Assembly (NCBI RefSeq): GCF_017876405.1
Contig: NZ_JAGINW010000001.1
Coordinates: forward strand, 4,663,203-4,727,202
DNA: 64,000 nucleotides
Direction of reading: 5' to 3'
Source: Kibdelosporangium banguiense
GTDB lineage: Bacteria > Actinomycetota > Actinomycetes > Mycobacteriales > Pseudonocardiaceae
The position numbers were made by a program, and so were the translations under genes. The notes beneath the pieces are model-generated. The model saw only the letters and a program-made list of their open reading frames with translations, did not search any database and was not told where the DNA came from. This document shows, in pieces, positions 1-8,222 of the stretch (positions within the stretch are counted from its first letter, which is position 1; the number at the start of each line of letters is the position of its first letter).

Positions 1-1
1 C

Positions 2-1357
2 GTCGAGCTGCCGACACCGTCGGCCGACGGCAAGTCCTGGACCGTGAAGCTGCGCGGTGACGTGCGCTTCCAGGACGGCAGCGCGTTCGACGGCAAGGAC
101 GTCGAGGCGACGTACCGCGCTCTGCTCGACCCGGCGTACGCCTCGCCGTTGCGCTCCCGGTACAGCGTGATCACCGGCGTCACGGAGGTCACACCGCCGC
201 CGACCACCACCACGTCAGCGCCGCCCACGACGTCCAGCCGCGTGCCACAGTCCACCAAGACGGTTCCGGTCGGCAGCACAGTCCGGTTTGACCTGGCGCA
301 GCCGTACGCGCCCTTCCCGGATCTGCTTGTGCTCGGCATCGTGCCCAGCGAGACGCTCACGCAACCCGCGAACGTGGCCTCTCTCAAACCAGTCGGCACG
401 GGCCCGTACCAACTGGAGGAGTGGAAGCGCGGCGAGAGCATGACGCTGCGTGCCAACAGCTCCTATTTCGGCGGCGCTCCCACGGTCGCCAAGGTGACTA
501 TCGAGTTCATCCCCGACGACGCCGCGCGTGTTCAGCGTGTCCGTGACGGCAAGCTCGACAGCGCGGCCTTGCCGCCCGCACAAGCCAAGAGTTTCGAGAA
601 CTCCGACGTCTTCGCCGTGCTCTCGCAGCGCAGCGCCGGCGTCCGGACCGTGCGGCTGCCCGCGGCCAACCCGGTCACCAGCGACCCGCAGATCAGGCTC
701 GCTCTCAACTACGCGGTGAACCGTCGCAGCATGATCGACGGTCCGCTCGCGGGCCGTGGCACTGAGGCGTACACACCTATGTCGCCCGTGCTCGCGGAGT
801 ACTTCGAACCATCCGCCAAGTTCTCCCACGACGTCCCGACCGCCAAGTCGTTCCTCGACACAGGCGGTTGGGTGACGGGCTCAGACGGCATCCGTACCAA
901 GAACGGCGTCCCTGCCAGGTTCTCGCTCGTCTACCCGGCTGGTGACACGGTCTCCCGTGACCTCGCGACGGCCTTCGCGGCCGACGCCGACGCTGTCGGC
1001 ATCCAAGTGTCGACCAGCGTTGGCGCCCCCACACCCGCCGACGCCGCGATCATCAGCGTCGGCGACCCGTTCGACCCGGACCTGGCCTTGTACCCGCTGC
1101 TTCACGACAGCGACACCAAGATCGCCACCCCGCTCGAGGCAGCCCGCGCCACCACAGATCCGGCTCAACGGGCCGTCGAGTACCGCAAGATGCAGCGCAC
1201 CTATGTGGAGTCCCCCAGCATGGTCGTGCTGGCCGGGATCGAACACACCTACGTCCTGCGCCGGAACTGGACCGGCTATCAGGCCGTCGTCGACGCGGAC
1301 ACCCAGGACGGGACCTGGGGTGCGTGGTGGAACCTGTCGCGCTGGCAGCCTCGCTAG
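2..1357 (+). CDS. ABC transporter substrate-binding protein, family 5 (5'-truncated)
   Basis: This is the C-terminal ~450 residues of an extracytoplasmic solute-binding protein of the peptide/nickel (SBP_bac_5) family. The frame is open from base 2, and the text DGKSWTVKLRGDVRFQDG is the usual mid-N-terminal block of the family, so the start and signal sequence lie left of the window. Family motifs continue with a GTGPYQLEEWKRGE-like stretch and a segment of the NYAVNRRSMIDG type. An unusual Thr/Pro-rich insert (about residues 63-85 of the visible part) interrupts the first lobe. No permease or ATPase gene lies nearby, so the ligand cannot be inferred. The gene converges on the next gene with a 4-nt overlap. 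Confidence 0.85.
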   Translation, partial: VELPTPSADGKSWTVKLRGDVRFQDGSAFDGKDVEATYRALLDPAYASPLRSRYSVITGVTEVTPPPTTTTSAPPTTSSRVPQSTKTVPVGSTVRFDLAQPYAPFPDLLVLGIVPSETLTQPANVASLKPVGTGPYQLEEWKRGESMTLRANSSYFGGAPTVAKVTIEFIPDDAARVQRVRDGKLDSAALPPAQAKSFENSDVFAVLSQRSAGVRTVRLPAANPVTSDPQIRLALNYAVNRRSMIDGPLAGRGTEAYTPMSPVLAEYFEPSAKFSHDVPTAKSFLDTGGWVTGSDGIRTKNGVPARFSLVYPAGDTVSRDLATAFAADADAVGIQVSTSVGAPTPADAAIISVGDPFDPDLALYPLLHDSDTKIATPLEAARATTDPAQRAVEYRKMQRTYVESPSMVVLAGIEHTYVLRRNWTGYQAVVDADTQDGTWGAWWNLSRWQPR

Positions 1358-1845
1358 ACGAGCTTGCTGTAGTACTCCTCCTGCGAGGGGTAGTAGTCGT
1401 CGAAGCTCGGCAACGGCTTGCCCTCACGTGAGGCGATGAGCACGTCGAGGTAGTACTCCCAGCCGGGACCGGTGCTGCCGACGATGTCGGTGCGTTCGAC
1501 GTGCTGGATCAGGCGCAGTTCGGTGACCCCGTCGGACTCGATGAGCTGGACTTCCATCCGCCAGGTGCCGTTGTCGTCCGTGCTGGACACGGCGAGGTGC
1601 GTGGGCGCTGAGCAAGCGTCGATGTGGATGTCCATCCACGGCTGGCCTTCTTCGTGGATCATCTGCACTTTGATCGTGTTGCCGGGCGCGCCGGTGCCTT
1701 CCCAGGGGCCGAACCAGCGGGCCGTGCGCTCGGATTCGGTCACGCTGGCCCAGACATCCTCGATCGGCGCACGCATCGTGCGCGTCAGGATCAGGTCGTG
1801 GCCCTTATCCGTGCGAACCAGTTTGCCGGTCGGGATGGGCTTCAT
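1354..1845 (-). CDS. SRPBCC / AHSA1-type domain protein
   Basis: A 163-aa single-domain START-like protein of the AHSA1 (activator of Hsp90 ATPase homolog) group. The diagnostic stretch near the N-terminus is TRTMRAPIEDVWASVTES followed by RTARWFGPWEG, and the C-terminal helix segment GWEYYLDVLIASREG is also typical. Such proteins bind small hydrophobic ligands; the physiological ligand is unknown. A good ribosome binding site (GGAGGA) precedes the ATG at 1845. The ArsR regulator gene overlaps its start by 41 nt. This is the classic ArsR-AHSA1 two-gene unit, in which the regulator and the SRPBCC protein are co-transcribed. Confidence 0.85.
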   Translation of the reverse strand: MKPIPTGKLVRTDKGHDLILTRTMRAPIEDVWASVTESERTARWFGPWEGTGAPGNTIKVQMIHEEGQPWMDIHIDACSAPTHLAVSSTDDNGTWRMEVQLIESDGVTELRLIQHVERTDIVGSTGPGWEYYLDVLIASREGKPLPSFDDYYPSQEEYYSKLV

Positions 1846-2182
1846 GGACAGTCCTCCTGTGCTCGCGGCGGGTTCTCATAACCTCGGTTTCGAGTGCGTC
1901 CAGCCGGCTCTCCCAGATGCCGGCCGGTGCCGCGAACTGGCCGATCCACTCCTGCAGAGCGGCCAGGCCGTCCGTGTCCAGGGCGTAGACCCGTTGTCTG
2001 CCAACGGTTTCGTCCCGGACCAGGCCGCTGTGCCGCAACACCCGCAGATGACGGCTGACCGCCGGGCGGGTGATGGTGAAGCGCCCGGCGATCTCACCGG
2101 CCGGCATCGGGCCGGCCCGCAGCATCAGCAGGATCTCCCGGCGAACCGGATCCGCGATCGCACCGGCCACGAGGTCCAACAC
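1805..2182 (-). CDS. ArsR-family winged-helix transcriptional regulator
   Basis: A 125-aa DNA-binding protein. Its text is typical of ArsR/SmtB regulators: ADPVRREILLMLRAGPMPAGEIA (helices 1-2) then ITRPAVSRHLRVLRHSGLV (recognition helix) and the wing GRQRVYALD. No Cys pair for metal sensing is visible, so it is more like the AHSA1-linked ArsR subgroup than a metal sensor. The start is GTG at 2182. It overlaps the downstream SRPBCC gene and probably autoregulates the pair. The aminotransferase gene ends 21 nt upstream on the same strand. Confidence 0.88.
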   Translation of the reverse strand: MLDLVAGAIADPVRREILLMLRAGPMPAGEIAGRFTITRPAVSRHLRVLRHSGLVRDETVGRQRVYALDTDGLAALQEWIGQFAAPAGIWESRLDALETEVMRTRREHRRTVHEAHPDRQTGSHG

Positions 2183-2203
2183 GCCGGAAGCGTAACCAGT
2201 GGG

Positions 2204-3355
2204 TTACACGTCAGTCAAGGCGTCTGCGAACCGGGCGATCTGCTCCCCGGAGACGAAGTAGTGCGGCGACGCCCGGACCAGCTTGTCCAGGCCGCGGCGG
2301 GTCATGTCGTACTGCGTCGAGCTTGCGTACGAGACCGTCACCGCGATGCCGCGCTCCCACAACCGGTCACGCACCTCTTCGGCTTCCCTCCCAGCCACAT
2401 CGAAGGTCACGATCCCGCACTGCCGGCTGCCCAGATCGTGCACAGTCACGCCGGGCACCTCGGACAGCAGGGACCTGGTGAGCTTCGCCCGCTCCTGCAC
2501 GGCCGCAGCGATCTCCTCGATCCCCAACGACATCGCGTAGCGAGCGGCCGCGATCATGCCCAGCCGCTCGGCGACGCCGTACTCCCACAGCTCGAACCCC
2601 TTGGCGCCCGGCGACAACGTGAACTTGTCCGGCGACTCCCAGAGTGCGGCCGTACCATCGATCAGCCGCGGCCGCAGTCCAACCTGATCGCGCACCACCA
2701 GAACCCCGGTCCCACGCGGCGCACGCAGCCACTTCCGGCCGGTCCCCGACACAATGTCCACACCCAGTCCGGCCGCGTCGACCGGCAACTGTCCGATCGA
2801 CTGGCACGCGTCGAGCAGAACCAACGCACCCACGGAATGTGCGATCTCGGCCACTTCCTTGACCGGGTTGACCAGCCCACCGTTGGTCGGCACGTGCACC
2901 AGCGACACGAGCTTGACGCGCTCGTCCACCATCGCCTTCAAGGCCTGCACATCCACTGCGCCGGTCTCGTCCGACGGAATGGGCTCAATCTGGTGGCCGA
3001 GATGCAGCAGCGCCAGCGCATTGCTGTGGTACTCGGCCTCAGTCACCAGCACCCGGTCACCAGGCTTCAACGAAATCGCGTCAAGCGCCGCCAGCCATGA
3101 GCGCGTCGCACTGTCCGTGAACGCCACCTCATGCGGCTCACAGCCCAGGAACTCCGCGAAGACCGCGTAACCCGCCGCCAAGTCGTCCGCACGTTCCGAG
3201 GCGGCCCGGTAGCCGCCTACCTCGGACTCGCGCTGCAGATGCGCCTGCACCTCGCGAAGCACGGGCGCAGGCGGTAACGACGAGCCCGCACTATCGAGAA
3301 AGACCAGGTCATGGCAGCCAGGGGTGTCCGCACGCACCGCGTCAAGATCGATCAC
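2204..3355 (-). CDS. Class-V aminotransferase (cysteine desulfurase-like fold)
   Basis: A 383-aa PLP enzyme of the class-V aminotransferase family (SufS, isopenicillin-N epimerase, EgtE relatives). Visible motifs are the N-terminal FLDSAGSSLPPAPV, the cofactor-phosphate region TDSATRSWLAALDA, the aspartate block GALVLLDACQSIGQLPVD, and the Schiff-base lysine in SGTGRKWLRAPRGTG. No conserved desulfurase cysteine loop is obvious, so a sulfur-mobilising role cannot be claimed. It starts with GTG 13 nt downstream of the small ORF that follows hisB, so it may be read through from the his operon. The substrate is unknown. Confidence 0.8.
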   Translation of the reverse strand: MIDLDAVRADTPGCHDLVFLDSAGSSLPPAPVLREVQAHLQRESEVGGYRAASERADDLAAGYAVFAEFLGCEPHEVAFTDSATRSWLAALDAISLKPGDRVLVTEAEYHSNALALLHLGHQIEPIPSDETGAVDVQALKAMVDERVKLVSLVHVPTNGGLVNPVKEVAEIAHSVGALVLLDACQSIGQLPVDAAGLGVDIVSGTGRKWLRAPRGTGVLVVRDQVGLRPRLIDGTAALWESPDKFTLSPGAKGFELWEYGVAERLGMIAAARYAMSLGIEEIAAAVQERAKLTRSLLSEVPGVTVHDLGSRQCGIVTFDVAGREAEEVRDRLWERGIAVTVSYASSTQYDMTRRGLDKLVRASPHYFVSGEQIARFADALTDV

Positions 3356-3368
3356 ACCTTGACGCTAC

Positions 3369-3524
3369 CTACAACATCCAGGCGACGGCTCCCCCGAGCG
3401 CGAGCACGGCGAGGGCGCCGAGCAGCATGGCGAAGACCCGGGCGGTCTTCCAGGCCGCGTACACGCCGCCGGCCAGGAATCCGGCGAGGATGACCAGGCC
3501 GATGACGGGGATTTCCTTGGGCAC
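3369..3524 (-). CDS. Small (51-aa) two-helix membrane protein after hisB
   Basis: A short ORF starting with GTG at 3524 that overlaps the TAG stop of hisB by one base (TAGTG), so it is probably translationally coupled. The product begins MPKEIPVIGLVILAGFLAGG, then a charged linker (WKTARVF), then a second hydrophobic stretch LLGALAVLALGGAVAWML at the C-terminus. That gives two predicted membrane helices and almost no soluble part. The different-frame 60-residue ORF over the same bases is Arg-rich and looks like a shadow. Function is unknown. The placement suggests a membrane companion of the his operon, like the 116-aa protein between hisF and hisI. Confidence 0.7.
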   Translation of the reverse strand: MPKEIPVIGLVILAGFLAGGVYAAWKTARVFAMLLGALAVLALGGAVAWML

Positions 3525-4123
3525 TACAGGACACCCTTCGTTGACGGGACGCCGCTCACCCTAGGGTCAGGCTCGACGGCGGCGCGCAACGCCCTGGCCA
3601 CGGCCTTGAACTGGGCCTCGGTGATGTGGTGCGGGTCGCGGCCGTGGATCACGCGGACGTGCAGCGCGATCCCGGCGTGGAACGCGAGTGAGTCGAAGAC
3701 GTGCCGGTTGAGCACGAACGGGTAGTTGCCGCCGATGGTGAACGTGTTGAACTGCTCAGGCTCGCCGACGTGCACGCAGTACGGCCGGCCGGAGACGTCG
3801 ACCGCCGCGTGCGCGAGGGTTTCGTCCATCGGGATCCAGGAGTCGCCGAACCGGCGGATGCCTGCCTTGTCGCCCAGGGCTTCGCGAATCGCCTGGCCGA
3901 GCACGATCGCGACGTCCTCGACGGTGTGGTGCGCGTCGATCTCGACATCGCCGGTGGCACGCACGACCAGGTCGAACGAGCCGTGCGCGCCGAACGCGGT
4001 CAGCATGTGGTCGTAGAACGGCACGCCGGTGCCGATGTCGAGCTTGCCTGAGCCGTCCAGGTCGATCTCGACGTGTACGGACGACTCCTTGGTGGTCCGT
4101 TCGATCTTCCCGATCCGGTTCAC
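3524..4123 (-). CDS. hisB: Imidazoleglycerol-phosphate dehydratase
   Basis: The 199-aa HisB dehydrates imidazole glycerol phosphate to imidazole acetol phosphate in histidine synthesis. It is the monofunctional form (no histidinol-phosphatase domain). The two metal-binding His clusters are visible as DAHHTVED (about residue 70) and GRDPHHITEAQFKA near the C-terminus, both diagnostic. Translation starts at GTG 4123, whose TG overlaps the hisC stop (GTGA). It lies third in the minus-strand hisD-hisC-hisB run and is followed by the coupled 51-aa membrane ORF. Confidence 0.97.
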   Translation of the reverse strand: MNRIGKIERTTKESSVHVEIDLDGSGKLDIGTGVPFYDHMLTAFGAHGSFDLVVRATGDVEIDAHHTVEDVAIVLGQAIREALGDKAGIRRFGDSWIPMDETLAHAAVDVSGRPYCVHVGEPEQFNTFTIGGNYPFVLNRHVFDSLAFHAGIALHVRVIHGRDPHHITEAQFKAVARALRAAVEPDPRVSGVPSTKGVL

Positions 4124-5202
4124 GCGATCTCCTTACTCACAGCCAGGAATGCGTCGTTCTCCTCGGGCGTGCCGATGGAGACACGCAGGTGCTTCTCGAT
4201 TCCGACATCCCGGATCAGCACGCCGCGGTCCAGATAGGCCTGCCAGGCACCGGGTTCGAACAGTCCGAACAGCACGAAGTTGGAGTCGCTCGGCACGACT
4301 TGGAAACCCATGCCACGCAACGCTTCCATCACACGCTCACGTTCCGCTGCGAGCTTGGCGACCGAGGTCAGCGTCGCGTCCGCGTGCCTGAGCGCGGCTC
4401 GCGCGGCGGCCTGCGTGAGCAGGGAAAGGTGGTATGGCAAGCGAACCAGCTGCAACGCGTCGACCACTGCGGGCGCTGCGATCAGATAACCGAGGCGGCC
4501 ACCGGCGAACGCGAACGCCTTGCTCATCGTGCGGCACACGATCAGCTTGTGGCCGAAGTCCTCCAGCAGCGACACCGCGCTGGGCTGGGACGAGAACTCG
4601 GCGTAGGCCTCGTCCACCACGACGATCCCGGGCGTCGCCTCGACCAGCGTCCGCAGCTCGTCTACGGGGACTGACTGCCCGGTCGGGTTGTTCGGGCTGG
4701 TCACGAACGTGACGTCCGGCTTGCGCTCCTGCACGATCCGAGCCGCTTCGACGGTGTCCAGAGAGAAGTCGGCACGCCGGGGCGTCGGGGCCCATTCGGT
4801 CCGGGTGCCCGCGGCGATGATCGGGTGCATCGAGTAGGACGGCTCGAACCCGAGCGCGGTCCGGCCGGGCCCGCCGAAGGCCTGCAGGATTTGCTGCAGA
4901 ATCTCGTTGGAACCGTTGGCCGCCCACACATTCGCGGCCGTGACCGGAAATCCTGTGTCCCGGGTGATGTAGGCGGCAAGATCTTCGCGCAGCGCCACGG
5001 CGTCCCGGTCGGGATACCGGTGCAGCCCCCACGCGACCTCCTCGACCGCTTTGGTGAGATCGGCGACCAGTTCGGGCGGCGGCGGGTACGGGTTCTCGTT
5101 GGTGTTCAACCGGACCGGGACATCCAGCTGCGGCGCGCCATACGGCGTGCGGCCGCGCAGATCCTCACGGAGCGGCAAGTCCTCTAGTCGTACGTCCTTC
5201 AT
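4120..5202 (-). CDS. hisC: Histidinol-phosphate aminotransferase
   Basis: A 360-aa class-I/II PLP aminotransferase that converts imidazole acetol phosphate and glutamate to histidinol phosphate. Features include the N-terminal VRLNTNENPYPPPPE, the cofactor motif ANGSNEILQQI, the SPNNPTGQSV block, VVDEAYAEFS, and the PLP lysine in TMSKAFAFAGGRLGY. Length is normal for HisC. ATG at 5202 overlaps the hisD stop codon (ATGA), and its own stop overlaps hisB. Confidence 0.97.
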   Translation of the reverse strand: MKDVRLEDLPLREDLRGRTPYGAPQLDVPVRLNTNENPYPPPPELVADLTKAVEEVAWGLHRYPDRDAVALREDLAAYITRDTGFPVTAANVWAANGSNEILQQILQAFGGPGRTALGFEPSYSMHPIIAAGTRTEWAPTPRRADFSLDTVEAARIVQERKPDVTFVTSPNNPTGQSVPVDELRTLVEATPGIVVVDEAYAEFSSQPSAVSLLEDFGHKLIVCRTMSKAFAFAGGRLGYLIAAPAVVDALQLVRLPYHLSLLTQAAARAALRHADATLTSVAKLAAERERVMEALRGMGFQVVPSDSNFVLFGLFEPGAWQAYLDRGVLIRDVGIEKHLRVSIGTPEENDAFLAVSKEIA

Positions 5203-6518
5203 CGGCTCTCGAATCTTGCGGCGACGGCCTGGCCGTGCGCGGGGAGGTCTTCGGCATTGGCCAGGGCGATCACCTGGCTCGCGACGTCACGCAGCGCGTC
5301 CTGCGAGTAGTCCACGACGTGGATGCCCTTCAGGAACGTCTGCACCGACAGGCCGGAAGAATGTCGCGCACAGCCGCTCGTCGGCAGGACGTGGTTCGAG
5401 CCCGCGCAGTAATCCCCAAGCGAAACAGGCGAATACGCGCCGATGAAGACCGCACCCGCGTTACGTACCCTCGCCGCGACCGCTCGCGCGTCGGCCGTCT
5501 GGATCTCCAGGTGCTCGGCGGCGTACGAATCCACAACCTTCAGTCCAGTGTCTATATCGGACACCAGCACGCAGCCGGATTGCTTGCCGGACAACGCAGT
5601 CGAAACGCGCGACGAATGCTTGGTCGCGCCAACCTGACCGACGAGCGCGGCGTCCACCGCGTCGGCCAGCTGTTCGGACGTGGTCACGAGGACACTTGCG
5701 GCCAAGGTGTCGTGCTCGGCCTGGCTGATCAGGTCGGCGGCCACGTGCACAGGGTCGGCCGTCTCGTCGGCCAGGATCGCGATCTCGGTCGGGCCGGCCT
5801 CGGCGTCGATCCCGATCAGCCCACGCAGCAAGCGTTTCGCGGCCGTGAGATAGATGTTGCCGGGTCCCGTGACCATGTCCACCGGCGTCAACTCGGTGCC
5901 GTCGGTGTCCGTTCCGCCATAGGCCAGCAATGCCACGGCCTGAGCGCCGCCGATGCCCCACACCTCTTCAACACCGAGCAACGCGCACGCAGCGAGCACC
6001 GTCGGGTGCGGCAGGCCACCGAAACCGGCCTGCGGGGGCGAGCAGACCACAAGCGATTCGACACCGGCGGTCTGCGCCGGAACGACGTTCATGACCACAC
6101 TGGACGGATACACCGCGAGGCCGCCAGGCGCGTACAGGCCTACGCGCTGTACGGGGACCCAACGCTCTGTGACCGTCCCGCCAGGTACAACCTGCGTGGT
6201 CGTGTCTTTGCGCCGCTGTTCGGCGTGCACCAGACGGGCGCGCTTGATGGACTCGAGCAGGGCGTCCCGGACCGCCGGGTCCAGTTCGCGCTCGGCCTTG
6301 GCCAGCTCCTCGGCAGGCACGCGGATGGCGGCGGGCCGGACGTTGTCGAACTGCTCAGTGAAGTCCAGCGCGGCATCGACGCCGCGATGATGGATCGCCT
6401 CGACCAGCGGTCGCACGCGGTCCATGACCGCGTCCACGTCCGTTTCCGCCCGGGGCAGGACTGCCCGCAGTTCGGCGGGCGACGGCACACGGCCACGCAG
6501 ATCGATGCGGCTGAGCAT
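5199..6518 (-). CDS. hisD: Histidinol dehydrogenase
   Basis: The 439-aa HisD performs the last two NAD-dependent oxidations from histidinol to histidine. Signature blocks are VERWVPVQRVGLYAPGG, MVTGPGNIYLTAAKR, DAEAGPTEIAILADETADP, and the catalytic/zinc region GSNHVLPTSGCARHSSGLSV near the C-terminus. It is the first gene of the hisDCB operon on the minus strand. The gene immediately upstream (6522-7175) is on the same strand, with only 3 nt between its stop and the hisD ATG, so hisD may be transcribed from a promoter upstream of that unknown gene. Confidence 0.97.
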   Translation of the reverse strand: MLSRIDLRGRVPSPAELRAVLPRAETDVDAVMDRVRPLVEAIHHRGVDAALDFTEQFDNVRPAAIRVPAEELAKAERELDPAVRDALLESIKRARLVHAEQRRKDTTTQVVPGGTVTERWVPVQRVGLYAPGGLAVYPSSVVMNVVPAQTAGVESLVVCSPPQAGFGGLPHPTVLAACALLGVEEVWGIGGAQAVALLAYGGTDTDGTELTPVDMVTGPGNIYLTAAKRLLRGLIGIDAEAGPTEIAILADETADPVHVAADLISQAEHDTLAASVLVTTSEQLADAVDAALVGQVGATKHSSRVSTALSGKQSGCVLVSDIDTGLKVVDSYAAEHLEIQTADARAVAARVRNAGAVFIGAYSPVSLGDYCAGSNHVLPTSGCARHSSGLSVQTFLKGIHVVDYSQDALRDVASQVIALANAEDLPAHGQAVAARFESR

Positions 6519-6521
6519 GGC

Positions 6522-7175
6522 TCAAGGGTAAAGGTCCGGCCTGCGCGGACCGAAGTTGGCGTGCATGTTGTCCAGGCCAAGTCCGCCGGTCAGCAGCCGT
6601 TCCTTGGCATTGCCGAGCAGTTGGCGCGTCCACGTGGTGAAACCGCCGTCTGCCAGCGAGATTCCCCGGGCGAGAAGCTCGAAGCAAGCGTCGACGTAGT
6701 ACCCCCGGCCCCTGGTCCTCTCTTGATCGAAAACGACCTCCACCTGCGGAAACTTCTCCGCCAGCGGGGTCAGCACCCGCTCCTGCGGGACATCCGTACG
6801 GTTGCCGGTCAGATCAGTGATCGCCACGCGAACCTCCGGCAGGTGGCTGACCAGCGTCAACAGCGCCTCAAGCTGGTCGTGAAGGCTTTCGGTCTCGAAC
6901 CGGAACGAGCCCTCATCCCGCCCGGCGACGGTGAGCGCGAGCAGCCGGAAATGTGACAGCCATGCCTCCGGAAACGGCTGCGTCCGTACCAACCTGTGAG
7001 ACGCACACAGCCGGACCCGCTCCCGGCCCTGCCGTCGCACGGCGGACTCCAGCGCCAGCGCATTGGTCGAATCCGCAGTCACCTCTGTCCCACGCGCAGT
7101 AGTGAGCACGAACGGATCCGATTCCTTGATCACCTGCTGACCGTCGCGGAGCGCAGTACCACGCAGGTGAGGCAC
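6522..7175 (-). CDS. Conserved-looking protein of unknown function upstream of hisD
   Basis: A 217-aa soluble protein that I do not recognise. It has a predicted alpha/beta character: hydrophobic strand-like segments HFRLLALTVAGRD, EVRVAITDLTGNR and QVEVVFDQERTRGRGYY, plus helices around LHDQLEALLTLVSHLPE, and it ends with GGLGLDNMHANFGPRRPDLYP. No signal peptide or membrane segment is present. The start is GTG at 7175; the frame is closed by a TAG about 33 nt further upstream. It ends 3 nt before hisD, which argues for co-transcription and possibly a link to histidine or nucleotide metabolism, but that is inference only. Confidence 0.6.
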   Translation of the reverse strand: MPHLRGTALRDGQQVIKESDPFVLTTARGTEVTADSTNALALESAVRRQGRERVRLCASHRLVRTQPFPEAWLSHFRLLALTVAGRDEGSFRFETESLHDQLEALLTLVSHLPEVRVAITDLTGNRTDVPQERVLTPLAEKFPQVEVVFDQERTRGRGYYVDACFELLARGISLADGGFTTWTRQLLGNAKERLLTGGLGLDNMHANFGPRRPDLYP

Positions 7176-7235
7176 TTCTTCGCCGCCAGGCCGTCTATCT
7201 GCTCGGGTCTACCGGCTATCTGACCCGGACTGGAC

Positions 7236-8174
7236 GTGACCAGCTCGCAGGGCTTCAGTACGCGCACGCTCAATCGGATCATCGACACGCTCGCTGCGAA
7301 CCATTCGTCCAGTAGGTTCGAGAGCGCGAGGTTCTTCCAAGTCTCACAACTTCCCATGTTCTTGATCGACCTGTGGGAGACCAGAGGCAAGGACGCAGAT
7401 TCCCTCCTCGCCCAACTGGTGCGCATGTCACCGGACCATAGCTGGCAACTGGTCCGTCGACTTTGGGCAGCAGGCGTACCGATCGGGCCGAAGGCTACTG
7501 CGGAGCTCGCCACGGTCACCGACGGTGCTGTCATGGACCTTCATCACCAGTGGGGCACGATCCGCACACTGCGGGATCTCATGCACCCCGAAGGGGTAGC
7601 ACGTCTGCTGGGTATGGCCGTCGATGCGGACCTGACAGACGATTTGCGCATCGCGGCCATCGCGGAAGCCAGCGGTTCAAGCCCTGCCGCGGCCGCAGCG
7701 ATGGGATTCCTGATGAAGCGCAACGACTTCCCTGACTGGGAGTTCCCCGACAGTGACGCGGACGCCATCGATGCCATACCTGACGCAGACGACGAGATTC
7801 TCGAAGGATTTCTACTCATCGTCCAGAACAGGCACCTTGCCGAGGGCACGCGAGCAAACGCCGCCGCCCTTGCCGTCATCAGTGGAGGAGAATCGGTATA
7901 TCAGGAATTGGTGAGACAGCAGTTCTCCGCCAGCCTTATTGCCCTCCTCGGCGAGGAGGCTGCCCGCGGCACTACGGAGGCACGTTCGGTGTTGTGGCGC
8001 ATGGTGACTGACACACACTTGGCCTCAAGCCAGCGATTCGAAGCTGCGTACGAACTAGACCTGCTCGGTGGTGATTCTGAAGCCTCGGCCTTCCGGGTCC
8101 TTGCCAAAGACCCGGATTTCGATGAGCGCTACCGTCGGCGAGCAGTCGCAGCGCTCGCCGACCCGTCTGTTTGA
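7236..8174 (+). CDS. HEAT-like helical-repeat protein (possibly a fragment)
   Basis: A 312-aa acidic, almost entirely alpha-helical protein with regularly spaced helix pairs, for example WQLVRRLWAAGVPIGPKATAEL, LRIAAIAEASGSSPAAAAAM and ARSVLWRMVTDTHLASS. It resembles HEAT/armadillo-type repeat tails such as those at the C-termini of NACHT/STAND ATPases. No NTPase or effector domain is present. The start is weak: GTG at 7236 has no clear ribosome binding site, and a stop codon closes the frame 15 nt upstream. It could be a stand-alone repeat protein or the remnant of a larger gene. It faces the ROCO gene tail-to-tail. Confidence 0.5.
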   Translation: MTSSQGFSTRTLNRIIDTLAANHSSSRFESARFFQVSQLPMFLIDLWETRGKDADSLLAQLVRMSPDHSWQLVRRLWAAGVPIGPKATAELATVTDGAVMDLHHQWGTIRTLRDLMHPEGVARLLGMAVDADLTDDLRIAAIAEASGSSPAAAAAMGFLMKRNDFPDWEFPDSDADAIDAIPDADDEILEGFLLIVQNRHLAEGTRANAAALAVISGGESVYQELVRQQFSASLIALLGEEAARGTTEARSVLWRMVTDTHLASSQRFEAAYELDLLGGDSEASAFRVLAKDPDFDERYRRRAVAALADPSV

Positions 8175-8203
8175 TTGTTGGAACTCGTAGCCCGACGCCA
8201 CTT

Positions 8204-8216
8204 GGGGGCATCCCCC
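8204..8216. terminator. Short G5/C5 hairpin between convergent genes
   Basis: GGGGG-cat-CCCCC lies in the 48-nt gap between the stop codons of the convergent HEAT-like and ROCO genes. The position suits a bidirectional terminator, but the loop is only three bases and there is no T-run on either side, so support is weak. Confidence 0.3.
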
Positions 8217-8222
8217 TTCGCA

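Noticed and set aside
1472..3100. A 542-residue plus-strand open frame
   Set aside because: It crosses the SRPBCC, ArsR and aminotransferase genes on the other strand and reads as low-complexity Gln/Arg/His text.
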